Shown: in pieces, positions 17,686-25,170 of the stretch
Position numbering within the stretch: position 1 is the first letter of the stretch
How the letters are laid out: every line of letters begins with the position of its first letter
Source: Rhodoglobus vestalii
GTDB lineage: Bacteria > Actinomycetota > Actinomycetes > Actinomycetales > Microbacteriaceae
Assembly: GCF_006788895.1 (NCBI RefSeq)
Contig: NZ_VFRA01000001.1
Location: 2,480,001 to 2,544,000 of the forward strand
Direction: 5' to 3'
Length of the DNA stretch: 64,000 bases
Notes under the pieces: model-generated
What the model was told of the DNA's origin: nothing
The model's input: only the letters and a program-made list of their open reading frames with translations
Database searches by the model: none
Program-made: the position numbers and the translations under genes

Positions 17686-18415
17686 GCTTCGCCATTCGTC
17701 GCTCACGAAGCGCGGCCAGATCTTGGAGTGTCACGCCGTGGGCGAGCAGGTATTCATTGATGCTGCCGAAGCGGGTTCGGATCTCTGCCAGAGCCGACAT
17801 GAGTGCCGCGGCGGGGCTGTCGAGGTGCAGTTCCAACGCGTTGGCCAGCTGATCGCCGCCGAGCTCCAGTGCGGCCAGCGATTGGGTGACGATGTCGTGT
17901 CTGTGCGGTCGGACGTGCGAACCGGATGCCGCGTAGTCGTCAACGACTGCAGCCTCAGTGAGACCCGCGGCGTGCAGCGCGAGTGCGACGACCAAGCCCG
18001 TCCTGTCTTTGCCTGCGGTGCAGTGGACGAGCACTGGGGTCTCTGACCGCGCAATCGCCGACACGGCAGAGCCGAGTTTGCGGCCGCGATCGAAGAGCAT
18101 GAGGTTATAGATTGAGCTGAGTGTTCCGGACTGAGGGGGCCCATCGGGGAGATCGTAGATGGGGATGTGGGTGGTCGTGATGGAGGTGACGGCTGAGCGG
18201 CGTTCGTGGTGCTCTCGAAGGTCGATGACGAGCCCGATTTCGTTCGCCCGTAAGGTATCGATGTCGTCTTGATGTAGGTGGTCAAGCGCGGCCGAGCGGT
18301 AGAGCCAGGGTTCGTTTGCTGCACGGCGAAGGTTGTAGGTTCCGTGGAGATTCCACATCACAAGACCGTCCATTCCGTCGTTTCGTGAGGCATGAAATTG
18401 TGTTTCATATGACAC
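17678..18415 (-). CDS. Tyrosine-phosphatase-like protein (dual-specificity / lipid phosphatase type)
   Basis: The 245-residue protein contains the P-loop HCTAGKDRTG (131-140; nucleophile Cys132, Arg138) and the preceding LYRSAAL and VIDLREHHER motifs. These are typical of the Y_phosphatase3 family, whose members act on phosphotyrosine, phosphoinositides or small phosphate esters. The start is uncertain: GTG at 18415 is used, with ATG at 18373 or 18358 as alternatives, and none has a strong ribosome-binding site. It is the first enzyme of the phosphatase/importer run, 68 bp after the RpiR gene. A metabolic role is favoured over signalling because of the neighbours. Confidence 0.85.
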   Translation of the reverse strand: MSYETQFHASRNDGMDGLVMWNLHGTYNLRRAANEPWLYRSAALDHLHQDDIDTLRANEIGLVIDLREHHERRSAVTSITTTHIPIYDLPDGPPQSGTLSSIYNLMLFDRGRKLGSAVSAIARSETPVLVHCTAGKDRTGLVVALALHAAGLTEAAVVDDYAASGSHVRPHRHDIVTQSLAALELGGDQLANALELHLDSPAAALMSALAEIRTRFGSINEYLLAHGVTLQDLAALRERRMAKHA

Positions 18416-18483
18416 TCGCGAGCGGAACTAAACCGGCGGTTAACGCCGTGTGACCTTCCGGTGAACCGACTGCGACGTTCTCG

Positions 18484-19335
18484 CTACGTGCCCGGAAAAC
18501 CGTCGGTGAGGGAATCCGCCACGACATCGCGCATGGAGGTCATGAGCGACTCTGCGCCCGGCTGCGCAAATACGGCCCGCTGCAGCGCATGGAGAACCAG
18601 TCCGTGACTGATCCTGCTGAGATGGGGGTCAACGTCGTGGTTGCGGGTGACGGGCCCGGTCACCAGAGAGACATCGGCAAGTCTGGTCAATGGCGATCGA
18701 GCAAAGCTCGTGATCGCGATCACCGTTGCACCGCCGCCGTCCTTCGCGGCGCTGCACGCCTTGAGCGTGTTCGCATTGGCTCCGGAGTAACTGACAGCCA
18801 GACAAACATCCCCCCCTTTTAGGAGACGCGCGGCAAACTGCTGGGCCTGCACATCGAGCGGGGCGTCGACTGGGCGGCCTGCGGTCAGGAAGCGCAGTGC
18901 GGCATCCTGAATTGGCGGGGAGGAAAACCCGGTGCCCACCATAAGCACGCGGCCGGCCTGCGAGAGCGCCGTTGCTGCGCGGTCGAAATCAGCCGTGCTG
19001 AGGCTCTCCTGACTCACGCTAATAGCATCGGCGGCCTCCGCGAAGATGGTCGAAACCATGTGTCGCGACTCCACACTGGGGCGTGCGGGGGTGCGGGCTA
19101 GCTCAAGGCGAAGGTGCTGGTAGCCGCGAAATCCTAGGTTTTGGCACGCCCGGATTACTGTAGCGGGCGAGGTGTGCGCAACAGCTGCCAGCTCGGCAGT
19201 TGACCACTCCACCGAATTGTCTGGTGCGTCAATGAGAGCCTGTACGACCCGACCCTCACTCGGGCCGAGCATGGGCAGTGCTGAGCGCAATCGTGTCAGC
19301 AGCGGAGTCGAAGCACCAGAATCGAGGGAACTCAT
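18484..19335 (-). CDS. MurR/RpiR family transcriptional regulator (HTH + SIS domain)
   Basis: This 283-residue regulator has an N-terminal HTH_6 domain (roughly 1-85, including STAELAAVAHTSPATVIRACQNLGF) and a C-terminal SIS domain (MVGTGFSS, AVSYSGANANT, VIAITSF). SIS domains bind phosphosugars, so the likely signal is a sugar phosphate or related ester. The ATG at 19335 follows AAGGAG; the longer frame upstream runs through the promoter region. It lies at the head of, and in the same direction as, the phosphatase/importer genes and is divergent from ftsY. An 11-bp direct repeat in its promoter could be its operator. Confidence 0.88.
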   Translation of the reverse strand: MSSLDSGASTPLLTRLRSALPMLGPSEGRVVQALIDAPDNSVEWSTAELAAVAHTSPATVIRACQNLGFRGYQHLRLELARTPARPSVESRHMVSTIFAEAADAISVSQESLSTADFDRAATALSQAGRVLMVGTGFSSPPIQDAALRFLTAGRPVDAPLDVQAQQFAARLLKGGDVCLAVSYSGANANTLKACSAAKDGGGATVIAITSFARSPLTRLADVSLVTGPVTRNHDVDPHLSRISHGLVLHALQRAVFAQPGAESLMTSMRDVVADSLTDGFPGT

Positions 19336-19361
19336 GCGCACTCCTTGGGTCGGTAATATCG

Positions 19362-19394
19362 CGTGGCGAACAGCATAGTGAGTCGTGGCGAACA
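19362..19394 (-). promoter_or_regulatory. Direct-repeat operator candidate around the RpiR promoter
   Basis: CGTGGCGAACA occurs exactly at 19362-19372 and 19384-19394, a 22-bp period or two helical turns. On the minus strand a TATGCT hexamer (19372-19377), a plausible -10 box for the RpiR gene, lies between and partly within the copies. The arrangement fits autoregulation by the encoded RpiR protein. Confidence 0.5.
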
Positions 19395-19467
19395 CGAAGT
19401 GTCCATTCGTGGTTCTGGAGACGCCTGCACTCGCTACTGCTGCACAGTTTTGTGATGGTGCGGCGCA

Positions 19468-19503
19468 CAGGGTACGGCAGGGGCGCACCCCTGCCATACC
19501 CTG
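19468..19503. promoter_or_regulatory. Long inverted repeat over the ftsY promoter
   Basis: Arms 19468-19483 and 19488-19503 (16 bp, one mismatch, 4-base spacer) end five bases before the ftsY ATG. A third copy of the arm core, GGTATGGCAG at 19506-19515, overlaps the start codon and could pair with 19491-19500 instead. Because TACCCT (19497-19502) looks like the -10 box of a leaderless transcript, a DNA operator is more likely than an RNA switch. Confidence 0.6.
19497..19502 (+). promoter_or_regulatory. Putative -10 box (TACCCT) of leaderless ftsY
   Basis: TACCCT lies exactly six bases before the ftsY ATG, and no Shine-Dalgarno is present. It sits inside the right arm of the inverted repeat, so a protein bound there would block the promoter. 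Confidence 0.5.
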
Positions 19504-19508
19504 TAGGT

Positions 19509-20378
19509 ATGGCAGCATCCTGGTCGCTCTCTGGCGCACTCAAATCTATGTTCGCGCGCAACACGATCGACGCCGATACGTGGAGCGGCCTCGAAGACGC
19601 AATGATCTCGGCCGACTTCGGGCCTGACATCACCGACTCGGTCATCGAAGAGCTGCGGGCGAGTGTCGCCAAGTACAAGACAGACGACCCCGCAGACCTG
19701 AAGCGGATGCTGCGCGAAACCCTTGAGGAACGCCTGGCTAGACTCGACCCCACTCTCACTCTCAGCGCCCGCCCCGCAGTTGTGCTGGTTGTTGGGGTCA
19801 ATGGCGTCGGAAAGACCACCACGATTGGCAAGTTTGCCAAGTTCTTGGTTGGTCATGGGCGCACCGTTGTTGTTGGTGCGGCGGACACGTTTCGTGCTGC
19901 CGCGGTTGAGCAGTTGGCGACGTGGGCCGAGCGTGGGGGAGCAGAGATTGTGCGCCCGCAGCAGCAGGGCCAAGATCCGGCATCCGTCGCATTTCAGACG
20001 GTGGAGTGGGCTCAGCGGGAGTCGATCGATATTGCCATTATTGATACTGCGGGGCGCTTGCAGACCAAGAGCGGCCTGATGGATGAGCTCGGCAAGATCC
20101 GCCGGGTAATCGAGAAGCAGACCGAGATCGCCGAAGTGTTGCTCGTGCTTGATGCCACCACGGGTCAGAACGGTGTTGCGCAGGCGGAGGCTTTTATCCA
20201 GCACGCTGGGGTTACCGGCCTCGTGATCACGAAACTGGATGGGTCGGCTAGGGCCGGTTTTGTTCTTGCCGTGCAGGAGCGCACCGGCATCCCGATCAAG
20301 CTGGTCGGTCAGGGTGAGGGCATCAATGACCTCACCGGTTTCACCCCGCACGTGTTCGTGCAGGGTCTTGTTGGCTAG
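19509..20378 (+). CDS. ftsY: Signal recognition particle receptor FtsY
   Basis: The 289-residue GTPase docks SRP-ribosome complexes at the membrane. It has a short N-terminus starting MAASWSLSGALKSMF, an N domain, G1 GVNGVGKTT (96-104), GAADTFRAAAVEQL, DTAGR and TKLDG motifs. The long acidic A domain of proteobacterial FtsY is absent. The ATG at 19509 is used because homology starts there and a TACCCT box lies six bases upstream; the open frame continues upstream without coding character. The stop overlaps the convergent carbonic-anhydrase-like gene by 4 bp. Its partner Ffh is encoded 1.5 kb downstream. Confidence 0.96.
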   Translation: MAASWSLSGALKSMFARNTIDADTWSGLEDAMISADFGPDITDSVIEELRASVAKYKTDDPADLKRMLRETLEERLARLDPTLTLSARPAVVLVVGVNGVGKTTTIGKFAKFLVGHGRTVVVGAADTFRAAAVEQLATWAERGGAEIVRPQQQGQDPASVAFQTVEWAQRESIDIAIIDTAGRLQTKSGLMDELGKIRRVIEKQTEIAEVLLVLDATTGQNGVAQAEAFIQHAGVTGLVITKLDGSARAGFVLAVQERTGIPIKLVGQGEGINDLTGFTPHVFVQGLVG

Positions 20379-20896
20379 TTGCTGGCCGCTTTATGTGCAG
20401 CCGCAATGTCGAGGTAGTGGGTGGCGTTCTGGCGCACTCCGGCTCTCTCGTCATCGCTGAGTTCGCGACGCACTTTGGCTGGCACGCCGGCAACCAAGGA
20501 TCCGGGGGGCACGATGGTGCCTTCGAGCACGACAGCTCCTGCAGCGACGAGTGATCCGGTGCCGATGACGGCACCGTTGAGCACTGTTGCGCTCATCCCG
20601 ATCAGGCAGTCATCTTCGACCGTGCAGCCGTGCAGTACGGCGCCGTGACCGACACTCACTCCGGAACCTACGGATGTCGGAACACCTTCGTCGCAGTGCA
20701 CCGTGACGTTGTCTTGCAGGTTCGAGCCCTCGCCGATGGTGATGGAGTCGACATCGGCCCGCAGCACGGCACCGTAGAAGATGCTCACGCGTTCGCCGAG
20801 GGTGACCTGCCCGACCAGCGTCGCGTTCGACGCAACGAAGGCGCTGTCAGAAATAAGTGGAGTATGTCCGGCGATGGGCACGATGAGAGCAGTCAT
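20375..20896 (-). CDS. Gamma carbonic anhydrase family protein (left-handed beta-helix)
   Basis: This 173-residue hexapeptide-repeat protein has the three metal ligands of the family at His67 (VTVHCDEG), His84 and His89 (VGHGAVLHGC). The repeats run through most of the protein, with a short C-terminal helix. Members hydrate CO2 or bind metal with unknown function, and activity cannot be assumed. It is convergent with ftsY, sharing a 4-bp CTAG overlap. The ATG has TAGCGT six bases upstream, with GGAGG in the spacer. Confidence 0.88.
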   Translation of the reverse strand: MTALIVPIAGHTPLISDSAFVASNATLVGQVTLGERVSIFYGAVLRADVDSITIGEGSNLQDNVTVHCDEGVPTSVGSGVSVGHGAVLHGCTVEDDCLIGMSATVLNGAVIGTGSLVAAGAVVLEGTIVPPGSLVAGVPAKVRRELSDDERAGVRQNATHYLDIAAAHKAASN

Positions 20897-20902
20897 GCCT
20901 CC

Positions 20903-20908
20903 ACGCTA
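20903..20908 (-). promoter_or_regulatory. Putative -10 box (TAGCGT) of the gamma carbonic anhydrase gene
   Basis: TAGCGT on the minus strand is six bases from the ATG at 20896. The spacer GGAGGC also resembles a ribosome-binding site, but at one base from the ATG it is too close to act as one. Confidence 0.4.
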
Positions 20909-20947
20909 GCGCGACACGGGAGTGAGTTAGTGCGCGAGGCAGAAAAG

Positions 20948-21832
20948 TTAGCGGGAGAAGCGTGATGCGATCTCGATCAACACGTTCTCGTCGCCCGCAT
21001 AGATTCCTTCGGCGCGGGGCCAGTGCCCAATCACGTCGGTGAAGCCGAGAGCTTCGGCGCGACCGACAGCGTCATCCCACGCACCAACACTGTCAAGGCT
21101 GAACCGCGGTGCACCGTCAAGGTTGAGATAGCGATCAAGAGTGGCGGATGCTCTGCCCGCATCGTCGAGGGTGTCATCGAGGCGCTCTGACACGTCTGCT
21201 ACCGCCTGCCACCACTGGTCGAGGGTGTCTGCGGTGCGGCCGAGCGTGAGCCAGCCGTCGGCGAGTTCGACGGCAAGCTTCAGGCCACGGCGGCCTTCGG
21301 CGGCAACGACGAACGGCAATCGCGGAGATTGGGCCGGCGCCCCGACCATCCGTGCATTCACTGCGGTGAACCAGTCGCCGCTGAAGCTGATGCCACCGCT
21401 GCCGAGCTCTTCGAAGCGCAGCAGTTCGTCGAGACCACGAACGAACTCCTCGAAACGAGCGTGGCGTTCGCGGGGGCTCAACTCGGCCAGGCCGAGCACG
21501 GTCGAGTCGAAGCCCGTTCCGCCGGAGCCAACGCCGAGCAGAAAGCGGCCGCCGCTGACATCGTCGAGTGTCGCAAGCTCTTTGGCGAAGGTCACCGGAT
21601 GCCGAAAGTTAGGCGAGGCGACAAAGGTGCCGAGCCTGATGCGGCTGGTCACGCTCGCGGCTGCCGTGAGCGTGGGAACCGTTGCGTGCCACGTCTCGTC
21701 GGCAAGAGATCTCCACGACAGGTGGTCGTAGGTCCAGGCATGATCGAAGCCGAGTTCTTCGGCGTGGATCCAGCGCTGTTTGGCTTCAGCCCAGGGCTGT
21801 TGGGGGAGTATTACGATGCCGTGTCTCACCAT
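20948..21832 (-). CDS. LLM-class F420-dependent oxidoreductase
   Basis: The 294-residue protein is a luciferase-like TIM barrel. Characteristic segments are the ELGFDHAWTYDHL start, RIRLGTFVASPNFRHPVTFAKELATLD, the GGRFLLGVGSGG loop and RLPFVVAAEG before the C-terminal half. Family members use F420 or FMN; the F420 call rests on resemblance to actinobacterial relatives. A TAGGGT box is three bases from the ATG at 21832 and six from the next codon, a GTG at 21829, which may be the true leaderless start. The substrate is unknown. It is divergent from ffh. Confidence 0.85.
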   Translation of the reverse strand: MVRHGIVILPQQPWAEAKQRWIHAEELGFDHAWTYDHLSWRSLADETWHATVPTLTAAASVTSRIRLGTFVASPNFRHPVTFAKELATLDDVSGGRFLLGVGSGGTGFDSTVLGLAELSPRERHARFEEFVRGLDELLRFEELGSGGISFSGDWFTAVNARMVGAPAQSPRLPFVVAAEGRRGLKLAVELADGWLTLGRTADTLDQWWQAVADVSERLDDTLDDAGRASATLDRYLNLDGAPRFSLDSVGAWDDAVGRAEALGFTDVIGHWPRAEGIYAGDENVLIEIASRFSR

Positions 21833-21835
21833 CTC

Positions 21836-21841
21836 ACCCTA
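21836..21841 (-). promoter_or_regulatory. Putative -10 box (TAGGGT) of the LLM oxidoreductase gene
   Basis: TAGGGT on the minus strand lies six bases from a GTG at 21829, favouring that codon over the ATG one position earlier as the leaderless start. Confidence 0.35.
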
Positions 21842-21906
21842 CTCGGGCACACTCCCAGCGGGGTGCGTTCGCTCACGCGGCTCAGACACCTTAAACTAAT
21901 TCGATC

Positions 21907-23469
21907 ATGGCCACTTTTGGAAATCTCACCGACCGCCTCGCGGATACCTTCAAGAACCTGCGCGGCAAGGGCAAGCTCAGCGAAGCCGATGTTGATCGCA
22001 CCGTTCGTGAGATTCGTCGTGCGCTGCTCGATGCCGACGTTGCGCTCGAGGTCGTCAAAGACTTCACGGGCCGCGTTCGTGAACGCGCACTCGGCCATGA
22101 GGTGTCGGGCGCATTGAACCCTGCCCAGCAAGTGGTGCAGATCGTCAACGACGAGCTCGTCACGATTTTGGGTGGTGAGGCACGCCGCATCGAGTTCGCT
22201 AAGAACCCGCCGACCGTCATCATGCTGGCCGGGTTGCAGGGTGCGGGTAAAACCACGCTCGCCGGAAAGCTTTCTAAGTGGCTTGCCGCCGATGGTCACA
22301 CCCCTCTGTTGGTTGCTGCCGACCTTCAGCGCCCGAACGCCGTCACCCAGCTTCAGGTTGTCGCCGGTCAGGCGGGTGTCGCAGTCTTTGCGCCCGAGCC
22401 AGGTAACGGCAAGGGCGACCCGGTCAAGGTGGCCAAGCAGGCCCTCAAGTTCGCGAAAGATAAGCAGCACGATGTTGTGATCATTGACACCGCTGGTCGT
22501 TTGGGTGTGGATGCCGAACTCATGAAGCAGGCCGCCAACATTCGCAAGGCTGTTGACCCCGATGAAGTGCTCTTCGTTATCGACGCGATGATCGGTCAAG
22601 ACGCTGTGACGACTGCACGCGCCTTCCAAGACGGTGTCGACTTCACCGGCGTCGTGCTGTCGAAGCTCGACGGTGATGCCCGCGGTGGTGCCGCACTGTC
22701 GGTGGCCTCGATCACGGGCCGTCCCATCATGTTCGCTTCCACTGGTGAGGGGCTCGACGACTTTGAGCCATTCCACCCCGACCGCATGGCCAGCCGAATT
22801 CTTGATCTCGGTGACATCCTCACCCTCATCGAGCAGGCGCAGAAAACGTTCAGCGAAGAAGAATCACGCAAGGTTGCGGAAAAGTTTGCCAGCGATTCTT
22901 TCACCCTCGATGACTTCCTTGGGCAAATGCAGCAGCTCAAAAATATGGGTTCGATCAAAAGCATGCTCGGAATGCTGCCCGGGGCGAAGGGGATGCGCGA
23001 GCAGCTCGACAACTTCGACGAGTCGGAGATTACGCGCACTGAGGCCATCATCCAGTCGATGACGAAGCACGAGCGCACGGTGCCGAAGCTACTCAATGGC
23101 TCGCGTCGTGTTCGTATCGCTCGCGGTTCGGGAACGACCGTCACCGAGGTCAATGCGCTGGTGAACCGCTTCGAACAGGCCGCCAAGATGATGAAGACGG
23201 TTGCCAAGGGTGGCACGCCCCAGATTCCCGGAATGGGGCCGATTGCCGGAGGCCACGGCGGCAAATCGGCGAAGAAGAACCAGAAAAAGAAGGGCTCCAA
23301 GTCGGGCAACCCGGCTAGGCGCGCCGCAGAAGAAGCGGCACGGGCTCAGGGCGTGAGCGCTCCATCCGCGCCCGCCGGCTCAGGCTTTGGACTCGGTGGT
23401 TCGAAGCCTGCTGGCAGTGCGCCATCACCCGAAGAGCTTGAGAGTTTGCAGAAGTTCCTCGGTCGTTAG
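21907..23469 (+). CDS. ffh: Signal recognition particle protein Ffh (SRP54)
   Basis: The 520-residue protein shows N, G and M domains: GLQGAGKTT (G1), DLQRPNAVTQLQ, DTAGRLGVD, TGVVLSKLDGDARGGAAL. A methionine-rich M domain (LGQMQQLKNMGSIKSMLGMLPG) is followed by a basic, low-complexity tail rich in Lys, Gly, Ala and Ser. It binds 4.5S RNA and nascent signal sequences and docks on FtsY. TAAACT lies nine bases upstream of the ATG and no Shine-Dalgarno is evident. The 4.5S RNA gene was not found in the window. Confidence 0.97.
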   Translation: MATFGNLTDRLADTFKNLRGKGKLSEADVDRTVREIRRALLDADVALEVVKDFTGRVRERALGHEVSGALNPAQQVVQIVNDELVTILGGEARRIEFAKNPPTVIMLAGLQGAGKTTLAGKLSKWLAADGHTPLLVAADLQRPNAVTQLQVVAGQAGVAVFAPEPGNGKGDPVKVAKQALKFAKDKQHDVVIIDTAGRLGVDAELMKQAANIRKAVDPDEVLFVIDAMIGQDAVTTARAFQDGVDFTGVVLSKLDGDARGGAALSVASITGRPIMFASTGEGLDDFEPFHPDRMASRILDLGDILTLIEQAQKTFSEEESRKVAEKFASDSFTLDDFLGQMQQLKNMGSIKSMLGMLPGAKGMREQLDNFDESEITRTEAIIQSMTKHERTVPKLLNGSRRVRIARGSGTTVTEVNALVNRFEQAAKMMKTVAKGGTPQIPGMGPIAGGHGGKSAKKNQKKKGSKSGNPARRAAEEAARAQGVSAPSAPAGSGFGLGGSKPAGSAPSPEELESLQKFLGR

Positions 23470-23473
23470 CGGA

Positions 23474-23479
23474 TATTGT
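23474..23479 (+). promoter_or_regulatory. Putative -10 box (TATTGT) of the downstream LLM gene
   Basis: TATTGT is six bases from the ATG at 23486, suggesting the LLM gene has its own leaderless promoter even though it starts only 16 bp after ffh. Confidence 0.4.
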
Positions 23480-23485
23480 GGAGTC

Positions 23486-24268
23486 ATGACTCTGAGCCGC
23501 CCCGTTCGTATCGCCATTCAACTTCAACCTCAGCACGCCGAGTATTCGGCGATCCGGGATCGGGTTCGTGAGCTTGAGCAGCTCGGCGTTGACATCCTGT
23601 TTAACTGGGATCACTTCTTTCCGCTCTCTGGTGAGCCCGACGGCTTGCACTTTGAAGCGTGGACCGAGTTGGCGTCGTGGGCAGAACTGACGAGTCGCGT
23701 TGAGTTCGGAACCCTCGTCAACTGCAACAGCTACCGCAACCCTGACCTTCAGGCCGACATGGCTCGCACGATCGACCACATCAGTGGCGGGCGTTTCATC
23801 TTTGGCACCGGATCAGGTTGGTTCGAGCGCGACTATGACGAGTACGGCTACGAGTTCGGAACCGCCGGATCGCGGTTGGATGCGCTCGCCGAGGCACTCC
23901 CGCGTATCGAGTCCCGCTGGAGCAAGCTCAACCCGCCACCCACCCGCAAAATACCTGTGCTGGTTGGTGGCGGTGGCGAGAAGAAAACCCTCAAGCTGGT
24001 GGCGGAACACGCAGATATCTGGCATGGCTTTGTCGCCGGTGACGAGCTTGCTCACAAAAAGAATGTGCTCGCGGCGCATTGCGAGACCGTTGGCCGGGAT
24101 ATGAACGAGATCGAGCTGTCGAGCGATCTCCGCAGCAGAAGCATCGAAGACGCGGATGGCTTGCTCGAGCAGGGAGTTACCCTCTTCACCCTGGGGGTAA
24201 GCGGCCCGGAGCATGACCTCACGGCCACCAAGCAGTGGCTTTCCTGGAGAGACGCACAGAACGCCTAA
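23486..24268 (+). CDS. LLM-class F420-dependent oxidoreductase
   Basis: The 260-residue LLM barrel has VRIAIQLQPQHAEY at the first strand, ILFNWDHFFPL, the SRVEFGTLVNCNSYRNPDL segment, GGRFIFGTGSGWFERDYDEYGY and KIPVLVGGGGEKKTL. The last resembles the family annotated as F420-dependent LLM class oxidoreductases of Actinobacteria. The ATG at 23486 is the best start; the longer frame upstream reads through ffh. It lies directly behind ffh. Substrate and cofactor are inferred only. Confidence 0.85.
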   Translation: MTLSRPVRIAIQLQPQHAEYSAIRDRVRELEQLGVDILFNWDHFFPLSGEPDGLHFEAWTELASWAELTSRVEFGTLVNCNSYRNPDLQADMARTIDHISGGRFIFGTGSGWFERDYDEYGYEFGTAGSRLDALAEALPRIESRWSKLNPPPTRKIPVLVGGGGEKKTLKLVAEHADIWHGFVAGDELAHKKNVLAAHCETVGRDMNEIELSSDLRSRSIEDADGLLEQGVTLFTLGVSGPEHDLTATKQWLSWRDAQNA

Positions 24269-24281
24269 CGCCACCCATTCG

Positions 24282-24321
24282 GAGTTTTCTTTGCCCCCTG
24301 TTCCGCATCGGGCAAAAACTC
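24282..24321 (+). terminator. Hairpin after the LLM gene, upstream of rpsP
   Basis: Arms 24282-24287 plus 24291-24296 pair with 24310-24315 plus 24316-24321: 12 bp in total with a 3-base bulge and a 13-base loop. It starts 14 bases past the LLM stop and probably insulates the rpsP operon. Confidence 0.5.
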
Positions 24322-24462
24322 TGGCAGAATAGGCGGTTGAGTCCTTCGTAGCCCGACCCTCTAATCTGGCCCGAACGGAATCCACTAGAGCTTTTCTGCC
24401 GAGTGTGCCCCCACGCTCACGGCTAGCGGTTCGCCACCAATAACATTTAAATCAGGAGAATT

Positions 24463-24927
24463 GTGGCTGTAAAGATTCGTTTGAAGCGCATGGGCAAGAT
24501 CCGTGCACCCTACTACCGCATCGTCATTGCTGACTCGCGCAAAAAGCGTGATGGTCGTGTCATCGAAGAAATTGGAAAGTACCACCCGACCGAGGAGCCC
24601 TCGTTCATTGAGGTCGAGTCGGAGCGTGCACAGTACTGGTTGGGCGTCGGCGCGCAGCCTAGCCCGCAGGTTGAGACAATCCTCAAGTTGACCGGCGACT
24701 GGGGCATCTTCAAGGGTGACAAGAACGCTAAGAGCACCGTCAAGGTGAAAGAAGCCAAGGCAGAGTTCCAAGCCGACGGAAAGAAGAAGCCGGTTCTGAA
24801 GCCCAAGGCTGACAAGGTTGAGCCCAAAGCTGAAGAGACGCCTGCTAAGGAAGCTCCTGCTGAAGAAGCTCCCGCCGCTACCGAGGCTGCTGCTGAAGCA
24901 CCTGCAGCTGAAGCAGACAAGGCTTAG
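24463..24927 (+). CDS. rpsP: 30S ribosomal protein S16 with Ala/Glu/Lys-rich tail
   Basis: The 154-residue protein has a normal S16 domain over about residues 1-80 ([20 protein letters not shown]). A low-complexity tail follows in the second half, rich in Ala, Glu, Lys and Pro, which roughly doubles the length compared with E. coli S16. The GTG start follows AGGAGAA. Long charged tails on S16 are common in high-GC Gram-positives; their function is not known. First gene of rpsP-khpA-rimM-trmD. Confidence 0.96.
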   Translation: MAVKIRLKRMGKIRAPYYRIVIADSRKKRDGRVIEEIGKYHPTEEPSFIEVESERAQYWLGVGAQPSPQVETILKLTGDWGIFKGDKNAKSTVKVKEAKAEFQADGKKKPVLKPKADKVEPKAEETPAKEAPAEEAPAATEAAAEAPAAEADKA

Positions 24928-24930
24928 CAG

Positions 24931-25167
24931 TTGCTCGCTCCCGCTCTCGAACACCTCGTCAAAGGAATCGTCGATCACCCCGAAGACGTTCAGGTCGTTG
25001 CGAAGAACACGCAGCGCGGTGAACTTCTTGAGGTTCGCGTGCATCCCGAAGATCTTGGCCGCGTAATCGGTCGCGCGGGTCGCACGGCGAAAGCACTGCG
25101 CACGTTGATCACGGCCTTGGCCGATGGTCGCAAGGTGCGTGTTGACGTCGTCGACACTGACTTCTAA
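24931..25167 (+). CDS. khpA: KH-domain RNA-binding protein (KhpA/YlqC family)
   Basis: This 78-residue protein is a single KH domain with the GRAG loop (GRVIGRAGRTAKALR). It starts with TTG three bases after the rpsP stop and ends three bases before rimM, the usual position of the gene in Gram-positives. KhpA works with KhpB in RNA binding and cell-length control in Streptococcus; the role in Actinobacteria is less clear. Confidence 0.92.
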   Translation: MLAPALEHLVKGIVDHPEDVQVVAKNTQRGELLEVRVHPEDLGRVIGRAGRTAKALRTLITALADGRKVRVDVVDTDF

Positions 25168-25170
25168 ACA

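Noticed and set aside
19468-19515. Ligand-binding riboswitch upstream of ftsY
   Set aside because: Too short and simple for a known aptamer, and a leaderless start would leave it untranscribed; reported instead as an operator or possible hairpin switch.
19434-20351. 305-codon minus-strand frame opposite ftsY
   Set aside because: ftsY is unambiguous on the plus strand and this frame has no recognisable domain.
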